Source: JAGLQA01 sp023135565 (GTDB lineage: Bacteria > Acidobacteriota > Aminicenantia > UBA2199). From it: DNA of 8,753 bases. Under the pieces are notes generated by a model that was not told the DNA's origin, made no database searches, and saw only the letters and a list, made by a program, of their open reading frames with translations. Each line of letters starts with the position of its first letter. Position 1 is the stretch's first letter. The position numbers and the translations under genes were made by a program. The stretch lies in assembly GCA_030639305.1 (NCBI GenBank), contig DAOWCY010000258.1:1-8753 (forward strand), given 5' to 3'. This document shows positions 4,520 through 8,753 of the stretch, piece by piece.

Positions 4520-6349
4520 ATGGATACGAAAAGATTAATCTTAGCGATCGCTTTGTCGATCATAGTGATTACGATTTACCAGTTGTTTTTTATGCCCAAA
4601 CCCCAACCGCTGCCCAGGCAAACTGAAATCCCCGGGCAAGAACAGGTGATTCCCGGAGAAAAAGAGGGCGCAAAAAAAACAACCGACCAGGTAGAAGATA
4701 TTTCCGATATTTTTGCCAAAAAAGAAGAAAAAACCGCCGAGATAAAAACCCTCGGACCGGTAAAAGAAAACATAAAAGCTGAAAAAGTAAAGGAGATCAC
4801 GGTAGAAACCGATTTATACACCGCCGTGTTTACCAGCCGGGGAGCGGGGCTGAAATCTTTTATACTGAAAAAACATAAAGACGATAAGCTGCAGCCGCTT
4901 AACTTAATATCGGTAAAAGCCGCCAAATTTAAGCTTTTGCCCTTCTATTTTTCTACCTTTAGCGGCGACAAGGTGTTAAAAGATTTGAACAGCGAAAAGT
5001 TCGTCTATGAAGGCGAAACGGTTCTTTCCGTCAGCGGCACCGAAACCGAAGAGGTGGTTTTTAAATACGCCGACGCGGAGAAAAACTTATGGGTTAAAAA
5101 GAGATTCACTTTCTCCAACAACTATATTATCGGCATCGAATGCGAATTCATAAAAGAAGGTGAAACCCTGCCCGCACCCCTCGTTTTCGGCCCCGATTTA
5201 GAAAACAATATCAAGAAAGAGCGCATGGGTACGGAATTGCAAATCGCCGCCTACACCGGCAGCGGTTTCGAGAAAGTCAAATTTGCCGCAAAAAAAACCA
5301 TTCCCGCCGCTAACCCCGGTTATGAAACCGCCATGGGTAACGTAAACGGTTTTTTTTACTGGGTGGCTTATGAGCGCGCCTATTTTGCCGCTATTTTTAA
5401 AAGAACCACCAGGGACGCCCCCATAAAATATTATATCCTCAAAGAAAAAAAAGACAACGCCGGAGCTGCGGCGCCCGCTCCCCAAACGGAAGAAGGTAAA
5501 AAAGCAGCAGCAGCCGTCAAAAAATTCCACCGGGATACAGGCCTGTATTACATCGTCGTCACCGACCCGCGGCAAGTCTACTTAGGCCCCAAAGACGAGG
5601 AGATACTGAGTTCGGTGACAAATGTGTTCATGGACGCAACCGAAGTCATCGATTACGGTTTTCTCGGCGCCATTGCCAAAATACTCCTGAAAGGGATCAA
5701 TTTTATTTACCACTATGTGCCCAATTACGGTTGGGCCCTGGTTATATTCACCATCTTCTTAAAGATACTGCTTTTCCCCCTGACCTATCAATCCAGCGTC
5801 TCCATGGCCAAAATGCAGACCCTGCAGCCGAAAATAAAAGCAATCAAGAAAAAATATAAAAATATGCGCGACCCTGATCAAAGAAAGCAGATGAATGTAG
5901 AAACCATGGCGCTTTACAAGCAGGAGAAAGTAAACCCCATGGGCGGCTGCCTGCCGCTGCTTTTGCAGATGCCGATTTTGTTAGGGTTTTTCAATTTACT
6001 GCGCACCAGTATCAGTGTCAGGCACGAACCCTGGATGCTGTGGGTCCAGGACCTCTCGCTCAAAGACCCCATCTACCTGCTGCCCATATTGATGGGCGTA
6101 TCGCAATTGGTTGTCCAGAAGATGTCGCCCACCAGCGCCGACAGCACGCAGAAGAAAATGATGTATATCATGCCTTTAGTAATGCTCTTTATCGTCATCA
6201 ATTTGCCCAGCGGACTTACTTTATATTGGTTCATATCGAACCTGCTGCAAATCGGCCAGCAGCACATCATCAACAAAAAAATATACCACAAGAAAAAAGA
6301 AGAAGAACGACAAAAAAAAGTGCAGAAAAGGAAAAAAGGCAAGGGGTAA
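4520..6349 (+). CDS. yidC: Membrane protein insertase YidC (diderm type)
   Basis: A 609-residue inner-membrane insertase that works alone or with SecYEG and YidD. It has an N-terminal membrane segment (5-25), a low-complexity Lys/Glu linker (about 40-95), the large periplasmic beta-sandwich domain (about 95-345), and the conserved insertase core. The core includes KMQTLQPKIKAIKKKY, VNPMGGCLPLLLQMPI (471-486), LLPILMGV and NLPSGLTLYW, and corresponds to the last four membrane helices. A very basic tail (about 586-609) may contact ribosomes. The periplasmic domain marks a Gram-negative-type cell. Aligning FLKILLFPLT with the E. coli segment around Arg366 puts Lys415 at the groove-arginine position, so charge is kept but arginine is not. 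An AAGGTGA Shine-Dalgarno lies at 4506-4512. A short Ala-rich insert (about 314-333) interrupts the periplasmic domain. Confidence 0.97.
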   Translation: MDTKRLILAIALSIIVITIYQLFFMPKPQPLPRQTEIPGQEQVIPGEKEGAKKTTDQVEDISDIFAKKEEKTAEIKTLGPVKENIKAEKVKEITVETDLYTAVFTSRGAGLKSFILKKHKDDKLQPLNLISVKAAKFKLLPFYFSTFSGDKVLKDLNSEKFVYEGETVLSVSGTETEEVVFKYADAEKNLWVKKRFTFSNNYIIGIECEFIKEGETLPAPLVFGPDLENNIKKERMGTELQIAAYTGSGFEKVKFAAKKTIPAANPGYETAMGNVNGFFYWVAYERAYFAAIFKRTTRDAPIKYYILKEKKDNAGAAAPAPQTEEGKKAAAAVKKFHRDTGLYYIVVTDPRQVYLGPKDEEILSSVTNVFMDATEVIDYGFLGAIAKILLKGINFIYHYVPNYGWALVIFTIFLKILLFPLTYQSSVSMAKMQTLQPKIKAIKKKYKNMRDPDQRKQMNVETMALYKQEKVNPMGGCLPLLLQMPILLGFFNLLRTSISVRHEPWMLWVQDLSLKDPIYLLPILMGVSQLVVQKMSPTSADSTQKKMMYIMPLVMLFIVINLPSGLTLYWFISNLLQIGQQHIINKKIYHKKKEEERQKKVQKRKKGKG

Positions 6350-6356
6350 AACAATC

Positions 6357-6968
6357 ATGGGCGCCAAGAGAGAGTTTTTTGCCAGTTCTCTGAAAGAAGC
6401 CATCTCCAAAGCCGCCGCAGAATTTGGAGCAGAAGAAGAAAAAATCAAATATGAGATCATTACTGAAAAGACGAAATATTTCGGTCACAGCCAGAGGGAA
6501 ATTTACATATACGCCTGGGCTTCGGACGGCAGCGAACAAGAGTCGTTGACGGGATTTATCAAGAGCATGATCCGGACAATGAGTGTGGATCTCGATTTTT
6601 CTATTTCCAACGGCAAAGACTTTTTGAAAGTCGATTTTAACGGCAGTGATTACAAATTGATGCTTTACCGGAACGGGAACCTGTTAAATGCCGTGCAGTA
6701 TATATTAAACCGGTTGTTTTCCGATTCCGTAGGCAAAAAAATATATTGTGAATGCGAAAAATTCAGGAGAAACAGGGAATATGAATTATCCAACCTGGCT
6801 CACCGGTATGCCAGGGATGTGCGCCGCAGCGGCAAATCTATAAATCTCAAGGAATTGAACCCTTTTGAAAGAAGAATCATTCATATGACCATCAACAGGT
6901 ATTCCGACTTAGAATCCAAAAGCGCCGGGGATAGTTTTACTAAAATCATTACTATAAAAAAGAAGTAA
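6357..6968 (+). CDS. jag: Jag/KhpB RNA-binding protein (Jag_N, KH, R3H)
   Basis: A 203-residue RNA-binding protein of the Jag/SpoIIIJ-associated (KhpB, EloR) family. The Jag_N domain covers about 1-55 (REFFASSLKEAISKAAAEFG). The KH domain covers about 65-130, where the usual GxxG loop appears weakly as RNGN (105-108) before LLNAVQYILNRLF. The R3H domain covers about 145-200, with ELNPFERRIIHMTINRY containing R172-x3-H176. In other bacteria KhpB pairs with KhpA and affects cell division, envelope synthesis and mRNA. It starts seven bases after yidC, with AAGGGG at 6341-6346. Its TAA overlaps the ATG of mnmE by one base. The order yidC-jag-mnmE is widely conserved. The C-terminus is Lys-rich (KKK). 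Confidence 0.93.
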   Translation: MGAKREFFASSLKEAISKAAAEFGAEEEKIKYEIITEKTKYFGHSQREIYIYAWASDGSEQESLTGFIKSMIRTMSVDLDFSISNGKDFLKVDFNGSDYKLMLYRNGNLLNAVQYILNRLFSDSVGKKIYCECEKFRRNREYELSNLAHRYARDVRRSGKSINLKELNPFERRIIHMTINRYSDLESKSAGDSFTKIITIKKK

Positions 6969-8326
6969 TGGAAAATGATACCATAGCCGCGCTTTCCACA
7001 CCCCCCGGCAGAGGGGGGATTGCGGTTACCAGGATTTCCGGGGAAAAGACCCGGGAAATTCTCGAACAGGTTATAGAAGGTTTACCCGCGCTGCCGGCAC
7101 CGCGCCGGGCCTATCACGGTTTCGTAGTAGACCGGGGCAAGAAGGTGGATGAATGTATCGTTGTGTTTTTCAAAGCCCCCCACTCCTACAGCGGTGAAGA
7201 CCAGGCCGAAATATCGACTCACGGCAGCCCCTTTTTAGTCGAAGCCGTGCTGGATTTGATTTACCGCAGCGGAGCCCGGCCGGCTCTTCCCGGTGAATTT
7301 ACTTACCGCGCTTTCAGGAACGGCAAGATGGATCTGATGCAGGCCGAAGCGGTGAATGAACTTATTAACGCCAATTCCCGCTATTACGCAGCCCTGGAAT
7401 TCGGCAGTTTAGAAGGGAAGCTGTCGCGCCTGATGCACCGCATAAAAGACAACCTCACTCGATTAGGAATAAAAATCGAAACCAAAATCGAATTTGAAGA
7501 AGAGCAATTTTTTGAAGAGATAACTTTAGGTGAAGAGTTGAGCGCGGCCCTGACCGATGTAGAGAAAGTATTATCCAACTCGCGTTTTAACGACCTATTG
7601 AACCGCGGCTTAAACATCGTCATCGTAGGCAAAGTTAATGTAGGGAAATCCTCGTTGTTTAACGCCCTGCTGTTGGAAGAGCGTTCTATTATCTCTTCTA
7701 TACCCGGCACCACCAGGGATTTTATCAAAGAGAAGCTTTATATCGACGGCCTGCCGGTGGAAATTTTCGATGTAGCCGGTATTAACCGGGAAACAAAGGA
7801 TGAGATCGAAGCCCGGGGCATAGAGCGCAGTCTCGAAAAAATAGAGCACAGCGACGCCGTCATATTTATGTTGGACGCCTCCCTGGATATCGACGAAACC
7901 GATGAGAAGATATACGATTTGATAAAAGGGAAACAGAAGTTAGTAGCAGTCAATAAGATAGACATTCTCGATCCCCCGGTCTTGAAGGAGATCAAAAATC
8001 GTTTCGGAGCGGAAGAACTCGTTGAAATTTCGGTCAAGGAAGACAGCAACATCGGTGCAGTGGGTGATTTTTTGAAAGGATTGGTGGGCGCGCTGCCGGG
8101 CAAGGAGATGGATTTTACCGTCAACCGGAGGCAGAAGCTTTTCTTAGAGAAGCTTTACGAAAGGCTCGTCGGGATTAAGCAGGAATTAGAAGCAGGCAGC
8201 GGCAGCGTTGAGATCGCAGCCGAAGAGATCAGGGCAGCCATCGGGATAATTGGAGAGTTGATGGGTGAAATCTCCACGGATGATATCTTGAACGGGATAT
8301 TTTCGCAATTTTGCGTCGGCAAGTAG
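6968..8326 (+). CDS. mnmE: tRNA modification GTPase MnmE
   Basis: A 452-residue GTPase that works with MnmG to add carboxymethylaminomethyl-type groups to U34 of tRNAs. The N-terminal tetrahydrofolate-binding domain runs to about 120 (DTIAALSTPPGRGGIAVTRI, then HGSPFLVEAVLDLI and PGEFTYRAFRNGKMDLMQAE). A helical domain and the inserted G domain follow: P-loop GKVNVGKSS (221-229), GTTRD (247-251), DVAG (268-271, usually DTAG) and NKID (329-332). The protein ends with C449-VGK, the CxGK motif needed for modification. The length is typical. The start at 6968 overlaps the jag stop by one base (TAATG), so translation is likely coupled. In many genomes mnmG follows directly. Here it is absent from the remaining 427 bases, which hold repeats and a probable insertion sequence. 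Confidence 0.97.
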   Translation: MENDTIAALSTPPGRGGIAVTRISGEKTREILEQVIEGLPALPAPRRAYHGFVVDRGKKVDECIVVFFKAPHSYSGEDQAEISTHGSPFLVEAVLDLIYRSGARPALPGEFTYRAFRNGKMDLMQAEAVNELINANSRYYAALEFGSLEGKLSRLMHRIKDNLTRLGIKIETKIEFEEEQFFEEITLGEELSAALTDVEKVLSNSRFNDLLNRGLNIVIVGKVNVGKSSLFNALLLEERSIISSIPGTTRDFIKEKLYIDGLPVEIFDVAGINRETKDEIEARGIERSLEKIEHSDAVIFMLDASLDIDETDEKIYDLIKGKQKLVAVNKIDILDPPVLKEIKNRFGAEELVEISVKEDSNIGAVGDFLKGLVGALPGKEMDFTVNRRQKLFLEKLYERLVGIKQELEAGSGSVEIAAEEIRAAIGIIGELMGEISTDDILNGIFSQFCVGK

Positions 8327-8331
8327 AAGCA

Positions 8332-8374
8332 GCTTTCAGCATTCGGCATTCGGCTTTCAGCAAACGGGCATTCG
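8332..8374 (+). repeat. Heptamer tandem repeat after mnmE
   Basis: Consecutive 7-mers are GCTTTCA, GCATTCG, GCATTCG, GCTTTCA, GCAAACG, then an offset GGCATTCG. The array starts six bases after the mnmE stop codon. Short heptamer arrays of this kind occur as dispersed intergenic repeats in several bacteria. No function is assigned. Confidence 0.7.
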
Positions 8375-8385
8375 TGAACTCTAAC

Positions 8386-8436
8386 GGCCCTGCCGGGGGC
8401 CAAACTTTTTCGGAGGTTCGGTATGCCGAGGCCCCC
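8386..8436 (+). repeat. Partial copy E of the hairpin-rich repeat
   Basis: GGCCC-TGCCGG-GGGCC at 8386-8401 is identical to the first hairpin of copy C (1738-1753), and is followed by AAACTTTTT as in the full copies. It then diverges, and GGCCCCC at 8430-8436 can pair back with GGGGGCC at 8395-8401 to form an alternative longer stem. It lies about 60 bases past mnmE and may help end the operon transcript, but no clear U-run follows. Confidence 0.6.
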
Positions 8437-8590
8437 AACTTCAATTTAATGGGGGCGGTGTGAAAGCGCTGATTAAAGTCGGTGCGAGGTAGAGGATGAA
8501 AGTTCCTTATGTCCCAAGTTTACCACTTGAGATAGCCTAAATACGCGAAATCACCGATATATCTATTAAAATAAAAATACCAAAAAAAAA
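8437..8590. other. Non-coding stretch between repeat E and the probable IS
   Basis: No gene is supported. A 14-codon frame at 8495 (MKVPYVPSLPLEIA) is too short to claim. GTCGGTG (from 8479) can pair with CACCGAT (from 8552), closing a structured segment of about 75 bases, so a folded RNA or the remnant of a mobile element is possible. Confidence 0.3.
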
Positions 8591-8672
8591 TTACGTCTAA
8601 TAAAAAAAACCGTTGACAAATGCATGATGTTGATATATAATGCAATTTAATGATTAAGATTAAGTCTAATAA
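8591..8672 (+). repeat. 13-bp direct repeats around the transposase promoter
   Basis: TTACGTCTAATAA (8591-8603) and TTAAGTCTAATAA (8660-8672) match in 12 of 13 bases. They lie just upstream of the -35 box and between the -10 box and the start codon. They may be binding sites for the element's own transposase or a repressor. Confidence 0.5.
8613..8641 (+). promoter_or_regulatory. Consensus sigma70 promoter of the partial right-edge gene
   Basis: TTGACA at 8613-8618 and TATAAT at 8636-8641 are both perfect and separated by 17 bases. It lies 40 bases upstream of the ATG at 8682. Full consensus is unusual and suggests strong transcription unless it is repressed. Confidence 0.75.
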
Positions 8673-8681
8673 GAGAGTAAT

Positions 8682-8753
8682 ATGAATTTAAAAGATCTTC
8701 ACCTACATTGGGGTGAAAGCAAGTATAAGCAGAAAAAATATCGTTCATACTCT
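8682..8753 (+). CDS. Probable transposase, N-terminal 24 codons only (IS1634-like)
   Basis: The frame is open from ATG 8682 to the end of the window, so only 24 residues are seen. They read MNLKDLHLHWGESKYKQKKY, then RSYS. The LHxHWxxSxYK and YRSYS pattern resembles the start of IS1634/IS4-type DDE transposases as I remember them, which usually run several hundred residues. GAGAG at 8673-8677 is a weak Shine-Dalgarno. The AT-rich region before it (8555-8681), unlike the flanking operon, and the strong promoter fit the left end of an insertion sequence inserted after mnmE. With so few residues the family call is tentative. Confidence 0.5.
   Translation, partial: MNLKDLHLHWGESKYKQKKYRSYS

Noticed and set aside
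6040..6393. 117-codon frame overlapping the end of yidC
   Set aside because: It is an out-of-frame shadow of the conserved YidC insertase core and the start of jag.

Overview
The window looks like chromosomal DNA from an anaerobic, Gram-negative-type (diderm) bacterium. The YidC homologue has the large periplasmic domain typical of diderms, and three separate proteins carry iron-sulfur or oxygen-sensitive anaerobic signatures. The gene order rpmH-rnpA-yidD-yidC-jag-mnmE is known from Desulfobacterota/Deltaproteobacteria such as Geobacter, and membrane-anchored reductive-dehalogenase-like proteins also occur in that group. The sequence alone does not fix the phylum.

Layout: (1) 1-301 has no gene I can support; it holds a 15-bp inverted repeat, a terminator-like hairpin and a diverged copy of the local repeat. 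(2) 302-916, minus strand: an 8-cysteine ferredoxin followed by a MoaD/ThiS-like protein, with a good promoter at 967-995. (3) 1140-1517, plus strand: a 125-residue protein of unknown function with a near-consensus promoter. (4) 1518-1860: two tandem copies of a hairpin-rich repeat. (5) 1835-3304, minus strand: a membrane-anchored RdhA-like protein with two [4Fe-4S] motifs, whose linker appears to contain an in-frame repeat-like insertion. (6) 3395-3790: an inverted copy of the repeat inside a 15-bp direct repeat, then the rpmH promoter. (7) 3795-8326, plus strand: the tightly packed rpmH-rnpA-yidD-yidC-jag-mnmE operon. (8) 8327-8753: heptamer repeats, a partial repeat copy, a consensus promoter and the first 24 codons of a probable transposase.

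The operon joins ribosome and tRNA functions (L34, RNase P protein, MnmE) with membrane-protein insertion (YidD, YidC) and an RNA-binding protein (Jag/KhpB). Intergenic gaps are 0-13 bases, with a one-base overlap between jag and mnmE. The rnpA reading frame is broken: the two halves are in different frames and join at a run of ten T. One extra T, or a -1 slip, restores a normal 115-residue protein.

The main unexplained structure is the repeat family (copies at about 1547-1680, 1729-1860 and 3439-3582, a partial one at 8386-8436 and a diverged one at about 161-290). Complete copies consist of four small hairpins in fixed order, and differences between copies fall largely in loops or keep pairing. 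Two copies bracket the RdhA-like gene in inverted orientation, and one supplies that gene's stop codon and last residues.
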